DNA of 64,000 bases from Pseudomonas mohnii (GTDB taxonomy: Bacteria; Pseudomonadota; Gammaproteobacteria; Pseudomonadales; Pseudomonadaceae), in the NCBI RefSeq assembly GCF_900105115.1, contig NZ_FNRV01000001.1:4696501-4760500 (forward strand), read 5' to 3'. A model generated the notes under the pieces. It saw only the letters and a program-made list of their open reading frames with translations. It was not told the origin of the DNA and made no database searches. Position numbers and translations under genes: made by a program. Numbering within the stretch: the stretch's first letter is position 1; every line of letters begins with the position of its first letter. Below are positions 9,459-18,353 of this stretch, one piece after another.

Positions 9459-10460
9459 ATGAATGACTTACAGCTCGACGACTTCAAGACTGACGAAAAC
9501 GCCGCCATGGTGTTGTTGGTGGATGACCAGGCAATGATCGGCGAGGCGGTGCGGCGCGGGTTGTCGAATGAAGACAACATCGACTTCCATTTCTGCGCCG
9601 ACCCGCATCAGGCCGTTGCCCATGCGGTTCGCATCAAGCCGACCGTGATCCTTCAGGACTTGGTCATGCCCGGGCTGGACGGCCTGAGTCTGGTGCGCGA
9701 ATACCGCAGTCATCCGGCGACCAAGGACATCCCGATCATCGTCCTGTCGACCAAGGAGGACCCGTTGATCAAGAGCGCCGCGTTCGCGGCCGGGGCCAAC
9801 GATTACCTGGTCAAGCTGCCGGACAACATCGAGCTGGTCGCGCGCATTCGCTATCACTCGCGTTCCTACATGACCCTGTTGCAGCGGGACGCGGCCTATC
9901 GTGCCCTGCGCGTCAGTCAGCAGCAGTTGCTCGACACCAACATGGTGCTGCAACGCTTGATGAACTCCGACGGCCTGACCGGTCTGTCGAACCGTCGGCA
10001 TTTCGATGAATACATAGAGCTTGAATGGCGCCGCTCCCTGCGCGAGCAGAGCCAAATGTCACTGCTGATGATCGACGTGGATTACTTCAAGACCTTCAAT
10101 GACACCTTCGGCCACCTGGAAGGCGACGAAGCCTTGCGCAAGGTCGCCACGGCGATCCGCGATGCCAGTGCCCGACCTTCGGACCTGCCGGCCCGTTACG
10201 GCGGCGAAGAATTCGCCCTGGTCCTGCCCAACACCTCCCCGGGCGGTGCACGGCTGGTGGCGGAAAAACTGCGCATGACCGTGCAAGCCCTGAAGATCCC
10301 GCACATTTCCCCAACCGAAGGCTCAAGCCTGACCATCAGCATCGGCCTGTCGACCATCACCCCGACAGCAGGCAGCAATTGCCGCGAATTGATTTCGGCG
10401 GCGGACAAGGGGCTGTACCAGGCGAAGAACAATGGGCGTAATCAGGTGGGGATCGGGTAA
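9459..10460 (+). CDS. wspR: Response regulator diguanylate cyclase WspR
   Basis: The 333-residue output protein has a receiver domain ([11 protein letters not shown]; phospho-acceptor Asp67 in [12 protein letters not shown]), a helical stalk, and a GGDEF-family domain with the active-site form YGGEEF. An RxxD inhibitory site (RPSD) lies five residues before GGEEF, so product inhibition by c-di-GMP is expected. Phosphorylated WspR makes c-di-GMP from two GTP, which raises exopolysaccharide production and attachment. The gene starts 48 bases after wspF with a separate AGGTG ribosome site, so it is the only non-overlapping member of the operon. Confidence 0.96.
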   Translation: MNDLQLDDFKTDENAAMVLLVDDQAMIGEAVRRGLSNEDNIDFHFCADPHQAVAHAVRIKPTVILQDLVMPGLDGLSLVREYRSHPATKDIPIIVLSTKEDPLIKSAAFAAGANDYLVKLPDNIELVARIRYHSRSYMTLLQRDAAYRALRVSQQQLLDTNMVLQRLMNSDGLTGLSNRRHFDEYIELEWRRSLREQSQMSLLMIDVDYFKTFNDTFGHLEGDEALRKVATAIRDASARPSDLPARYGGEEFALVLPNTSPGGARLVAEKLRMTVQALKIPHISPTEGSSLTISIGLSTITPTAGSNCRELISAADKGLYQAKNNGRNQVGIG

Positions 10461-10489
10461 TAGCGCGAATATTAAGATCGCTCTGGAGC

Positions 10490-10535
10490 ACTGATAAGTT
10501 TGTTTTTATGGAAAAAGATAAACCTATCAGTTTTT
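10490..10535 (+). terminator. Intrinsic terminator of the wsp operon
   Basis: ACTGATAAGTTT (10490-10501) pairs with AAACCTATCAGT (10520-10531) with one mismatch. The loop holds a further GTTTTT/AAAAAG pairing, and the hairpin is followed directly by TTTTTC. It lies 30 bases after wspR and separates it from the convergent small membrane-protein gene. Confidence 0.75.
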
Positions 10536-10548
10536 CAACAAAAATTAA

Positions 10549-10905
10549 TCATAGCGCTACCGTCGAAATTAATCCGGCTGCTCCAAGTAAAAAACCTATG
10601 GTCGCACCACGGCCAGGCAGTTCCTTTAACATCACATAAATGACGATGGGTTCTAATATAAGGAGTAGCGTCAGGGATACGACTGTCACCACCCATATAT
10701 TTCCGGTGCCTTGATATCCAAGCCAATAGGCAAAAATTAGGCTTACACCTGCAATGCTGATGAGCACAATAGGTTTGAGAAACATCATCGGCGTATCGAT
10801 TGGGTGCCCAGGCAGCTTTGAAGCATGGACTTCACTGTAGATCGTCAAGATCTCTCCGAAGATCATAAGTGCTAAAGACGATATCAGGTAGTAGTGGGTT
10901 TTCAT
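10549..10905 (-). CDS. Small four-helix membrane protein of unknown function (EamA/SMR-like)
   Basis: The 118-residue product is almost entirely hydrophobic, with four predicted membrane helices (roughly residues 4-22, 44-64, 70-90 and 98-117). The last two helices (LLLILEPIVIYVMLKELPGR, then GATIGFLLGAAG) resemble the C-terminal half of an EamA or small multidrug-resistance transporter repeat, which is a guess from pattern only. Base composition is clearly more AT-rich than the flanking genes, suggesting recent acquisition. No good ribosome site is visible before the ATG. It faces wspR tail to tail. Confidence 0.7.
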   Translation of the reverse strand: MKTHYYLISSLALMIFGEILTIYSEVHASKLPGHPIDTPMMFLKPIVLISIAGVSLIFAYWLGYQGTGNIWVVTVVSLTLLLILEPIVIYVMLKELPGRGATIGFLLGAAGLISTVAL

Positions 10906-11298
10906 GATTAATTTATGTTGTTGATGGAGTAAGCATTTCGTGAAAGAACTGCCTTCGCGGATTGGGCTATTTTTCCTACTGTATTTATAGGTGTCGGGAA
11001 GGTGGCAGGCAATTGATTACTTGGTAGGAAAGTTCCGGTTTTTTTTGCAGATACTTCCTACGGTATTTGTCGAGGTGATGTCGCTTGGGGAAAAATGTCG
11101 CGGTGGGAGCGGACGTTACCCCAATAGGTTTTTGTCCGGCCCCGTGTTCAGAGGTTCAAGCCAGGCTATGCGCGCTGGGCCAGGCGTGTTCTGAATTCAT
11201 CTGATTTTGCTACTCGGCCGCCAAGCGGACTGCCGTTTCCAGCCGTTTGCCGTTATACTCGCCGGCTTTCAAAAGTTCGCCAACGAGTGCTGCCCGCC
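10906..11298. other. Intergenic region, no gene seen
   Basis: This 393-base stretch between the small membrane protein and prfB is AT-rich at its left end and returns to normal composition on the right. The only open frames are short and have no ribosome site or recognisable product. The prfB promoter candidate lies near 11254. Confidence 0.6.
11254..11259 (+). promoter_or_regulatory. Possible -10 element of prfB
   Basis: TATACT lies 40 bases before the prfB ATG. The best -35 at a 17-base distance is TGCCGT, which is a weak match. Confidence 0.35.
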
Positions 11299-12394
11299 AT
11301 GGAAATCAACCCGATCCTGAACACCATCAAGGACCTGTCCGAGCGCTCCGAAACCATTCGGGGGTATCTTTGACTACGATCAAAAGCATGAGCGTCTGAC
11401 CGAGGTCAATCGCGAGCTTGAAGATCCGAATGTCTGGAACAAACCTGAATACGCCCAGGAGCTGGGCCGCGAGCGCTCTGCGCTGGCTCAGATCGTCGAA
11501 ACCCTGGACGAACTGAACGCCGGTCTGGCCGATTGCCGCGACCTGCTGGACATGGCCGTCGAAGAAAACGACGAAGGCGCGGTCGGCGATGTTGTCGCCG
11601 AACTGGCCCGTCTCGAGGAAAACCTCGCCAAGCTTGAATTCCGCCGCATGTTCAGCCACGAAATGGACCCGAACAACGCCTACCTGGACATCCAGGCCGG
11701 CTCCGGCGGAACCGAAGCCCAGGACTGGGCCAACATCCTGTTGCGCATGTACCTGCGCTGGGCCGACAAACGCGGTTTCGACGCGACCATCATGGAGTTG
11801 TCCGCCGGTGAAGTCGCCGGGATCAAGGGCGCTACCGTGCACATCAAGGGCGAATACGCCTTTGGCTGGCTGCGTACCGAGATCGGCGTACACCGCCTGG
11901 TGCGCAAGAGCCCGTTCGACTCCGGCAACCGTCGTCACACATCGTTCTCTGCGGTGTTCGTTTCCCCCGAGATCGATGACAAGGTGGAAATCGAGATCAA
12001 CCCGGCGGACCTGCGGATCGATACCTATCGTTCCTCCGGTGCCGGTGGTCAGCACGTAAACACCACCGACTCGGCCGTACGTATCACCCACGTACCGACC
12101 AACACCGTGGTCAGCTGCCAGAACGAACGTTCCCAGCACGCCAACAAGGACACCGCCATGAAAATGCTGCGGGCCAAGTTGTACGAGCAGGAAATGCAGA
12201 AACGCAACGCGGCCTCCCAGGCCCTGGAAGACACCAAGTCCGATATCGGCTGGGGTCACCAGATTCGTTCGTATGTGCTGGATGCCTCGCGGATCAAGGA
12301 TCTGCGCACCAACATCGAACGCAGCGACTGCGACAAGGTGCTCGATGGCGACATCGACGAATACCTGGAAGCCAGCCTGAAATCCGGGCTGTAA
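11299..12394 (+). CDS. prfB: Peptide chain release factor 2, made by +1 programmed frameshift
   Basis: RF2 recognises UGA and UAA stop codons and triggers hydrolysis of the finished peptide. The first 24 codons run from ATG 11299 to CTT 11368-11370, followed in frame by TGA at 11371-11373. Skipping T11371 continues in the +1 frame from GAC 11372 to the stop at 12394, giving about 364 residues. The slippery site CTTTGAC is preceded by the SD-like CGGGGG at the usual distance, exactly as in other bacterial prfB genes: low RF2 favours the shift, so the gene autoregulates. The recognition tripeptide SPF is at 204-206 and the catalytic GGQ at 249-251. Confidence 0.97.
11359..11373 (+). promoter_or_regulatory. 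prfB +1 programmed frameshift signal
   Basis: The segment CGGGGGTATCTTTGA holds an internal Shine-Dalgarno-like element, the P-site codon CTT and the in-frame UGA. Together they drive +1 slippage and couple synthesis to RF2 level. Confidence 0.95.
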
Positions 12395-12432
12395 AAGACG
12401 TAACACAGGATCGGTTGACTCAACGCGATCCC

Positions 12433-12475
12433 TGTAGGAGCCAGCCTGCTGGCGATCCCCGGCCGCAGGCCGGGG
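12433..12475. repeat. Single REP unit plus perfect hairpin between prfB and lysS
   Basis: TGTAGGAGCCAGCCTGCTGGCGAT is a REP unit of the GCCAGC/GCTGGC core type. It is followed by CCCCGGCC-GCA-GGCCGGGG, a perfect 8-base-pair stem at 12457-12475. There is no T-tract, so it is not a standard terminator. Confidence 0.75.
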
Positions 12476-12506
12476 GCAACGAACCCGTGATGGAATATCT
12501 AAAGAC

Positions 12507-14009
12507 ATGAGCGACCTAGAACTCGACCCGCAAGCCCTGCAACAGGAAGAAAACTCCCTGATCGCCCTGCGCAAGGAAAAGCTGGCTGCCGAGCGCGCCA
12601 AGGGCAATGCCTTCCCGAACGACTTCCGCCGCGAAAACTACTGCAATGACTTGCAGAAACAGTACGCGGACAAGACCAAGGAAGAGCTGGCAGAGGCTGC
12701 GATCCCGGTCAAGGTTGCCGGTCGCATCATGCTCAACCGTGGCTCGTTCATGGTGATCCAGGACATGACCGGTCGCATCCAGGTCTACGTCAACCGCAAG
12801 ACCCTGTCCGAAGAAACCCTGGCCGCGGTGAAAACCTGGGACATGGGCGACATCATTGCCGCCGAAGGCACCCTGGCTCGTTCCGGCAAGGGCGACCTGT
12901 ACGTCGAAATGACCAGCGTGCGCCTGCTGACCAAATCCCTGCGCCCGCTGCCGGACAAGCACCACGGCCTGACCGACACCGAGCAACGCTACCGTCAGCG
13001 TTACGTTGACCTGATCGTCAACGAAGACGTGCGCCAGACCTTCCGCGTGCGTTCGCAAGTCATCGCCCACATCCGCAGCTTCCTGATGAAGCGTGACTTC
13101 CTGGAAGTGGAAACGCCGATGCTGCAAACCATTCCGGGCGGCGCGGCAGCCAAGCCGTTCGAAACCCACCACAACGCGCTGGACATGGAAATGTTCCTGC
13201 GTATCGCGCCTGAGCTGTACCTCAAGCGTCTGGTGGTCGGTGGTTTTGAAAAAGTGTTCGAGATCAACCGCAACTTCCGCAACGAAGGCGTTTCGACTCG
13301 TCACAACCCTGAATTCACCATGTTGGAGTTCTACCAGGCCTACGCCGACTACGAAGACAACATGGACCTGACCGAAGAACTGTTCCGTGAACTGGCGCAG
13401 CTGGTCCTGGGCAGCACCGACGTGCCGTACGGCGACAAGGTGTTCCACTTCGGCGAGCCGTTCGTGCGTCTGTCGGTGTTCGACTCGATCCTCAAGTACA
13501 ACCCTGAGCTGACCGCTGACGACCTGAACGACATCGACAAGGCCCGCGACATCGCCAAGAAGGCTGGCGCCAAGGTGCTGGGCTTCGAAGGTCTGGGCAA
13601 GCTGCAGGTGATGATTTTCGAAGAGCTGGTCGAGCACAAGCTGGAACAGCCGCACTTCATCACCCAGTACCCGTTCGAAGTGTCGCCGCTGGCGCGTCGT
13701 AACGACGAGAACCCGAACGTCACCGACCGTTTCGAGCTGTTCATTGGCGGCCGTGAAATCGCCAACGCCTACTCCGAGTTGAACGACGCGGAAGACCAGG
13801 CCGAACGCTTCATGGCCCAGGTGGCCGACAAGGACGCCGGCGACGATGAAGCCATGCATTTCGACGCTGACTTCGTTCGCGCGCTGGAATATGGCATGCC
13901 GCCGACGGCGGGTGAAGGTATCGGCATCGACCGTCTGGTGATGCTGCTGACCAACTCCCCGTCGATCCGCGACGTGATCCTGTTCCCGCACATGCGGCCG
14001 CAAGCGTAA
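12507..14009 (+). CDS. lysS: Lysyl-tRNA synthetase (class II)
   Basis: The 500-residue enzyme charges tRNA-Lys with lysine using ATP. The N-terminal OB-fold anticodon-binding domain spans ~60-160 ([20 protein letters not shown]), and the class II core follows with motif 1 ([15 protein letters not shown]), motif 2 ([20 protein letters not shown]) and motif 3 ([12 protein letters not shown]). Length and motif order are standard. It lies 112 bases after prfB, the conserved prfB-lysS order, with a hairpin between them and a strong terminator behind. Confidence 0.97.
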   Translation: MSDLELDPQALQQEENSLIALRKEKLAAERAKGNAFPNDFRRENYCNDLQKQYADKTKEELAEAAIPVKVAGRIMLNRGSFMVIQDMTGRIQVYVNRKTLSEETLAAVKTWDMGDIIAAEGTLARSGKGDLYVEMTSVRLLTKSLRPLPDKHHGLTDTEQRYRQRYVDLIVNEDVRQTFRVRSQVIAHIRSFLMKRDFLEVETPMLQTIPGGAAAKPFETHHNALDMEMFLRIAPELYLKRLVVGGFEKVFEINRNFRNEGVSTRHNPEFTMLEFYQAYADYEDNMDLTEELFRELAQLVLGSTDVPYGDKVFHFGEPFVRLSVFDSILKYNPELTADDLNDIDKARDIAKKAGAKVLGFEGLGKLQVMIFEELVEHKLEQPHFITQYPFEVSPLARRNDENPNVTDRFELFIGGREIANAYSELNDAEDQAERFMAQVADKDAGDDEAMHFDADFVRALEYGMPPTAGEGIGIDRLVMLLTNSPSIRDVILFPHMRPQA

Positions 14010-14020
14010 GTGTTTTAACT

Positions 14021-14048
14021 AAAAAACCGCCTCTTCAGGCGGTTTTTT
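14021..14048 (+). terminator. Intrinsic terminator of prfB-lysS
   Basis: AAAAAACCGCCT-CTTC-AGGCGGTTTTTT is a perfect stem with a tetraloop and flanking A and T runs. It starts 11 bases after the lysS stop and could act in both directions. Confidence 0.95.
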
Positions 14049-14108
14049 ATTGCCTGTCTGGTACAAACGTATCAGTTTGTTGCTTTCATCTGAGAGGAAA
14101 GACCTGTC

Positions 14109-14825
14109 GTGAATCGTGCAATGGCTCAAGAAGGTGCAGCGGGTATCGCCACTGCGGTCGCTGAAAGTGTTCAGTACCAGGGCCGCAAGGCCAGCCGGCA
14201 GGGCAGCGAGCAGCGTCGACAGGACATTCTCGATGCGGCGATGCGCATTGTCGTGCGCGATGGCGTGCGGGCCGTGCGCCACCGCGCTGTGGCCGCCGAG
14301 GCCAATGTGCCGTTGTCGGCGACCACTTACTACTTCAAGGATATCGATGACCTGCTCACCGATACCTTCGCCCAATACGTGGAGCGCAGCGCGGCCTACA
14401 TGGCCAAGTTGTGGGTAAATAACGAAGGCCTGCTGCGCGAAATGGTCGACAGCGGCGATGGCAGCCCGCAGGCCCGTTCCAGGCTGGCGGACGATATCGC
14501 ACGGCTGATGGCGGATTATGTGCACCGGCAACTGGTCACCCGTCGCGAACATCTGATGGCCGAGCAGGCGTTCCGCCAGGAGGCGCTGCTGAACCCGCGC
14601 CTGGCCGAGTTGGTGCGCTCGCACCAACAGATTCTCCTGCAGGGCTCCTGCCAGCTGTTTCAGGTATTGGGTTCCCGTGAGCCGCAACAGGATGCCAAAG
14701 TGTTGACGGCTATAATCGGACGGATGGAATATCAGGGCCTGCTCAACGACGCCGAGCCGGTGGCCGAAGAGGAAATGCTCGGCATCCTGACGCGTTATAT
14801 GCATCTGGTGTTGGCGTCGGCGTAG
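14109..14825 (+). CDS. TetR-family transcriptional regulator
   Basis: The 238-residue protein has a TetR helix-turn-helix at ~40-85 (RQDILDAAMRIVVRDGVRAV, then VPLSATTYYFKDIDDLLTDT) and a C-terminal ligand domain of unknown specificity. The GTG start is supported by AGAGGAAA upstream; the ~35 residues before the HTH are an extra N-terminal segment. It sits at the position of an uncharacterised TetR gene next to lysS in other pseudomonads. The lipoprotein gene downstream is a possible target, but a REP pair separates them and no operator was seen. Confidence 0.88.
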   Translation: MNRAMAQEGAAGIATAVAESVQYQGRKASRQGSEQRRQDILDAAMRIVVRDGVRAVRHRAVAAEANVPLSATTYYFKDIDDLLTDTFAQYVERSAAYMAKLWVNNEGLLREMVDSGDGSPQARSRLADDIARLMADYVHRQLVTRREHLMAEQAFRQEALLNPRLAELVRSHQQILLQGSCQLFQVLGSREPQQDAKVLTAIIGRMEYQGLLNDAEPVAEEEMLGILTRYMHLVLASA

Positions 14826-14848
14826 ATCCTGTTGATGCTTTTTGACCC

Positions 14849-14940
14849 TGTGGGAGCGAGCTTGCTCGTGATGTCGGCTTAACATTCAGCACCTGTGTTG
14901 CCTGACACGCCTTCATCGCGAGCAAGCTCGCTGCCATAAG
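14849..14940. repeat. REP inverted pair (TGTGGG class)
   Basis: TGTGGGAGCGAGCTTGCTCG at the left faces CATCGCGAGCAAGCTCGCTG at the right, separated by a spacer containing CATTCAGCAC and TTGCCTGACAC. The right outer arm is degenerate. Confidence 0.85.
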
Positions 14941-14987
14941 GTCCGGTGTCCACTTGAGGCCGGCGGTGTGTTCATAGGGAGTGTCGA

Positions 14988-15542
14988 ATGAAAGACTGGC
15001 GTGTCGTCGTGATCGCCTTGTCGTTCCTGCTGCTCAGTGGCTGCCTGGTGACCTTCAAGGAGCCGCTGCCCACGAACGAGCCCGCGCCCAAAGGATTGCT
15101 CGGCAAATGGACCAGCACCAACGCCTGGGGTGAGCCGCTGAATCTGGAGTTGACGCGCGTCGGTGAAAATCAGTATCAGGCGGTCAGCTACTTTCGCGCC
15201 AAGCCCAAGGAGCGCGAAGCCTATCCTTTCACGGTGTCGCGACATGGCAATCGCTGGTATCTGTCGGCGAAAGTGCCCGCGCAGTTCGGCGGGCATTTCA
15301 CGATTGCCGGCTTCGAACTGACCGACAAACATGAACTGGTGGTCTACAACCTCGACCTCGAGCAGATCAACCAGGCATTGCAGCAAAAGGCCCTGAGCGG
15401 CGATGGCTTTCAAACGATCGAAGGCGATGGCGTGTTGATCAACAGCAACATGGGCCAGGTGTCCGCTTACCTCGACGACCCGGCCAACTCCGATGTGTTC
15501 GTCGAAGTGGTGCGTTATCAGCGTCAGGCCAAGGCCAAATAA
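14988..15542 (+). CDS. Putative lipoprotein of unknown function
   Basis: The 184-residue product starts with a signal peptide ending in the lipobox LLSGC (Cys ~20), so it should be exported and lipid-anchored. The mature part has no domain I recognise; it begins KGLLGKWTSTNAWGEPLNLE, which suggests a small beta-rich lipocalin-like fold, a guess only. It directly precedes the QEGLA-motif protein with 34 bases between, so the two may be co-transcribed. Confidence 0.8.
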   Translation: MKDWRVVVIALSFLLLSGCLVTFKEPLPTNEPAPKGLLGKWTSTNAWGEPLNLELTRVGENQYQAVSYFRAKPKEREAYPFTVSRHGNRWYLSAKVPAQFGGHFTIAGFELTDKHELVVYNLDLEQINQALQQKALSGDGFQTIEGDGVLINSNMGQVSAYLDDPANSDVFVEVVRYQRQAKAK

Positions 15543-15576
15543 ACCCAGCACACAACGCATTCAACAGGAGTTTCGG

Positions 15577-16854
15577 GTGGACGATTACCAGCAGTCGATA
15601 CGCATTTTGTCCGATCGCATTGTGCTGGCGCAGACGCCGATCCGCGTCCTCGATGCGGTCAAGTGGGACGACAACATCCGCCAGCGTTTCCTCAAGGCCA
15701 AGGGCAAGGAATTGCCAGAGGTGGACCGCGACTATTACCTGAATCGGCCGCTGTCCTTCGACTCCAGCAAAGTGAAGCTGGAGTTCCAGAACATCGAGCG
15801 CGACATCACCCGCCAGCTCGGCCAGTTCAACCCGGTCGGCCAGATCATGCGGCGCATGTGCAAGGAGTACCGGATGGTGGTGCGCATGCTCGAAGCGCGC
15901 GGCACCGAGGATTTCGGCCTGATTTCCCAGGAGTTGTACGGTGCCGCGTCCGACGCGTTCCACGCCGGCGACCCGACGCTGGCCGATCTGGGGCTGATGC
16001 TCTCCGATTACCTGAACAACATCGACGGCCGTGGCGACCTCAAGGATGAACCGAAGACGCTGACGGCCAAGGATGCGGTGGAAATGCTGCAGCATCGCTT
16101 GAACAAGGTGTTCGGTGAGGCCGAGGAGACCATTCGGGTGTTCGAGTCCGACGGGATCGTCGCCGATGCGGCGGCCGGCGCCGACTACATCAAGATCCGC
16201 ACCGACGCGATGTTCAACCAGCGTGATGTGCGGGCCCTGGAAGTCCATGAAGGGCTGGTGCACGTCGGCACCACGCTCAATGGCCTGAACCAGCCGATCT
16301 GCACTTTCCTGGCCAAGGGCCCGCCCTCGTCGACGGTGACCCAGGAAGGCCTGGCGATCCTGATGGAAATCATCACCTTCGCGTCCTATCCGAGTCGCCT
16401 GCGAAAACTGACCAACCGTACCCGCGCCATTCATATGGTGGAGGAGGGTGCCGACTTCCTGCAGGTGTTCGAGTTCTTCCGCGAGCAGGGTTTCGAAATG
16501 GCGGAAAGCTACAGCAACACCAGTCGCGTTTTCCGAGGCTCGGTGCCGACAGGTCTGCCATTTACCAAAGACTTGTCCTACCTCAAGGGCTTCATCATGA
16601 TTTACAACTACATTCAGTTGGCCGTGCGCAAAGGCAAACTGGAGCAGATCCCGTTGCTGTTTTGCGGCAAGACCACGCTGGAAGACATGCGCACCCTGCG
16701 GCAGTTGGTGGATGAAGGGCTGGTGGTACCGCCCAAGTACTTGCCAGAGCAGTTCCGTGACATGAATGCGTTGTCGGCGTGGATGTGCTTCTCCAACTTC
16801 CTCAATCACCTGAGCCTGGACCGGATCGAGGCGGATTACTCCAACATCCTGTAG
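15577..16854 (+). CDS. QEGLA-motif (DUF1704) protein, putative HExxxH metallopeptidase
   Basis: The 425-residue protein belongs to the family annotated as 'flavohemoglobin expression-modulating QEGLA motif protein'. HEGLVH at residues 224-229 is a HExxxH zinc-site pattern, and the following QEGLA (Glu257) could supply a third ligand. The eukaryotic relatives include the tubulin tyrosine carboxypeptidase MATCAP, which uses this arrangement, so a peptidase activity is a reasonable inference; no substrate is known in bacteria. No signal peptide is visible. The GTG start at 15577 is preferred over the upstream ATG because AGGAG lies seven bases before it and the longer form would overlap the lipoprotein gene. 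Confidence 0.82.
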   Translation: MDDYQQSIRILSDRIVLAQTPIRVLDAVKWDDNIRQRFLKAKGKELPEVDRDYYLNRPLSFDSSKVKLEFQNIERDITRQLGQFNPVGQIMRRMCKEYRMVVRMLEARGTEDFGLISQELYGAASDAFHAGDPTLADLGLMLSDYLNNIDGRGDLKDEPKTLTAKDAVEMLQHRLNKVFGEAEETIRVFESDGIVADAAAGADYIKIRTDAMFNQRDVRALEVHEGLVHVGTTLNGLNQPICTFLAKGPPSSTVTQEGLAILMEIITFASYPSRLRKLTNRTRAIHMVEEGADFLQVFEFFREQGFEMAESYSNTSRVFRGSVPTGLPFTKDLSYLKGFIMIYNYIQLAVRKGKLEQIPLLFCGKTTLEDMRTLRQLVDEGLVVPPKYLPEQFRDMNALSAWMCFSNFLNHLSLDRIEADYSNIL

Positions 16855-16872
16855 CGGTAAGCCATGGACCAT

Positions 16873-16961
16873 TGTGGGAGCGAGCTGCTCGCGATAGCGG
16901 TTTTACATTCAACATTAATGTTGCCTGATGCACCGCCATCGCGAGCAATCTCGCTCCCACA
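16873..16961. repeat. REP inverted pair (TGTGGG class)
   Basis: TGTGGGAGCGAGCTGCTCGCGAT faces CATCGCGAGCAATCTCGCTCCCACA; the outer arms are exact complements. The spacer contains CATTCAACATTAATGTTGCC. Confidence 0.9.
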
Positions 16962-17003
16962 GGGTTAAGCGCATCAACAGCATTTTTTGCGAGGTTTCAA
17001 CGG

Positions 17004-17918
17004 ATGAGAATCCTCGGCGTCATCTGCCTTCTCCTGGCCTTGAGCGGTTGCAGTTCGCTGCTGTTCTACCCTGAACCCGGCCAGATGTTCACCCCGGAAA
17101 AAGCCGGGCTCGAATACCGTGACGTCACCCTGACCACTGCCGACGGCCTGCGCCTGCATGCCTGGTGGTTGCCGGCCAAGCAGGGCGTCGAGGTCAAGGG
17201 TACGGTGCTGCACCTGCACGGCAATGGTGGAAACCTGCCCATGCATCTGGGCGGCAGCTATTGGTTGCCGGAGCATGGTTACCAAGTGTTGCTGGTGGAC
17301 TATCGCGGTTATGGCCTGTCCGAAGGCGAGCCGAGCCTGCCGGCGATCTACCAGGACATCGACGCCGCATTCAAATGGCTTGACCAGGCCCCGGAGGTCA
17401 AGGGCAAGCCATTGATCCTCCTCGGTCAGAGCCTCGGCGGTTCGATGGCGGTCCATTACCTCGTGCAACACCCCGAGCGGCAGAAACAACTCAAGGCGTT
17501 TGTGCTCGATGGTGTGCCCGCCAGTTATCGCAGTGTCGGTCAGTTTGCCCTGAGCCACTCATGGCTGACCTGGGCCTTTCAGGTGCCGCTGTCCTGGCTT
17601 GTACCGGACGGTGACAGCGCGATCAGCTCCATGGCGCAGCTCAATGGCGTGCCGAAATTGATCTACCACAGCATCGACGATCCGATCGTGCCTCTTTCCA
17701 ACGGCATCCGTCTGTATCAAGCTGCGCCGCCGCCGCGGGTGCTGCAACTGACCCGTGGCGGTCATGTGCAGACGTTCGCCGACCCGGTCTGGCGCAAAGT
17801 CATGCTGCGTTATCTTGACGATCCACAGCATTTCAACGGTTTGCGCCGCCTGGGTGAAATCCCCAATTACCCGGCGCCCGAACATTCTGAAGATGAACCA
17901 CCAGAGAGTCCGCAATGA
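17004..17918 (+). CDS. Lipid-anchored alpha/beta hydrolase
   Basis: The 304-residue protein has a signal peptide ending in the lipobox LALSGC (Cys ~16) followed by an alpha/beta-hydrolase domain. The oxyanion/HG region is HLHGNGGNLPMH, the nucleophile elbow is GQSLGG, an acid lies in SIDDPIVP, and the catalytic histidine is in RGGHVQTF. It resembles the BEM46/YfhR-type esterase family; substrate unknown. Its last four bases overlap the start of the next gene, so the two are translationally coupled. Confidence 0.87.
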   Translation: MRILGVICLLLALSGCSSLLFYPEPGQMFTPEKAGLEYRDVTLTTADGLRLHAWWLPAKQGVEVKGTVLHLHGNGGNLPMHLGGSYWLPEHGYQVLLVDYRGYGLSEGEPSLPAIYQDIDAAFKWLDQAPEVKGKPLILLGQSLGGSMAVHYLVQHPERQKQLKAFVLDGVPASYRSVGQFALSHSWLTWAFQVPLSWLVPDGDSAISSMAQLNGVPKLIYHSIDDPIVPLSNGIRLYQAAPPPRVLQLTRGGHVQTFADPVWRKVMLRYLDDPQHFNGLRRLGEIPNYPAPEHSEDEPPESPQ

Positions 17919-18244
17919 GTGAAGAACGTAACGCCATCCCGCTGATCATCACCGGTATTTGCAGCATCCTCGGCACTGTCGGTGCCCTGTGGTGGTACGG
18001 CTACCTGCACTTCGCCAAGCCTGAGGATGCGTTGCTGCTCAACGAATTCACCATGCTCAAGACCGTGCCGGGTGAGGACTACAAAGTCTCTCTGGAACCG
18101 GCCGCCCAGGTGGCGCAGTGCATCGATGGCGTGCTGGTGCTGTTCGACACCGAGCAGAAAGGCCTGACCGGGGTGCTGATCGACAGCAAGAAAAAAGCCG
18201 TGCGTTGCATGGGCCAGGAAACGCCGCAGAAGCTGCAACCCTGA
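17915..18244 (+). CDS. Small single-helix membrane protein of unknown function
   Basis: The 109-residue product has one predicted membrane helix at ~8-28 (AIPLIITGICSILGTVGALW) followed by a ~75-residue hydrophilic domain with two cysteines (QCIDG and RCMGQ) that could form a disulfide if periplasmic. I recognise no family. The ATGA overlap with the hydrolase gene suggests a shared envelope role. Confidence 0.75.
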   Translation: MSEERNAIPLIITGICSILGTVGALWWYGYLHFAKPEDALLLNEFTMLKTVPGEDYKVSLEPAAQVAQCIDGVLVLFDTEQKGLTGVLIDSKKKAVRCMGQETPQKLQP

Positions 18245-18256
18245 ATGGAAATCAAA

Positions 18257-18346
18257 TGTGGGAGTCAGTCTGCTGGCGATCGCGATGGAACATTCAACAC
18301 TCCGGTTGACTGATACACCGCTATCGCCAGCAGGCTGGCTCCCACA
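18257..18346. repeat. REP inverted pair (TGTGGG arms, CCAGC/GCTGG core)
   Basis: TGTGGGAGTCAGTCTGCTGGCGAT faces CTATCGCCAGCAGGCTGGCTCCCACA. The spacer carries CATTCAACACTCCGGTTGAC. It lies between two convergent genes. Confidence 0.88.
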
Positions 18347-18353
18347 GGGGGTG

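Noticed and set aside
10991..11194. 67-residue frame upstream of prfB
   Set aside because: No ribosome site, no family, and base composition like the non-coding surroundings.
11552..12394. prfB as a truncated gene or pseudogene
   Set aside because: The upstream 24 codons and the slippery site are intact, so the disruption is the normal programmed frameshift.
12516..14003. 495-residue reverse-strand frame opposite lysS
   Set aside because: It is a shadow of the lysyl-tRNA synthetase gene, with Val/His/Gln-rich composition and no ribosome site.
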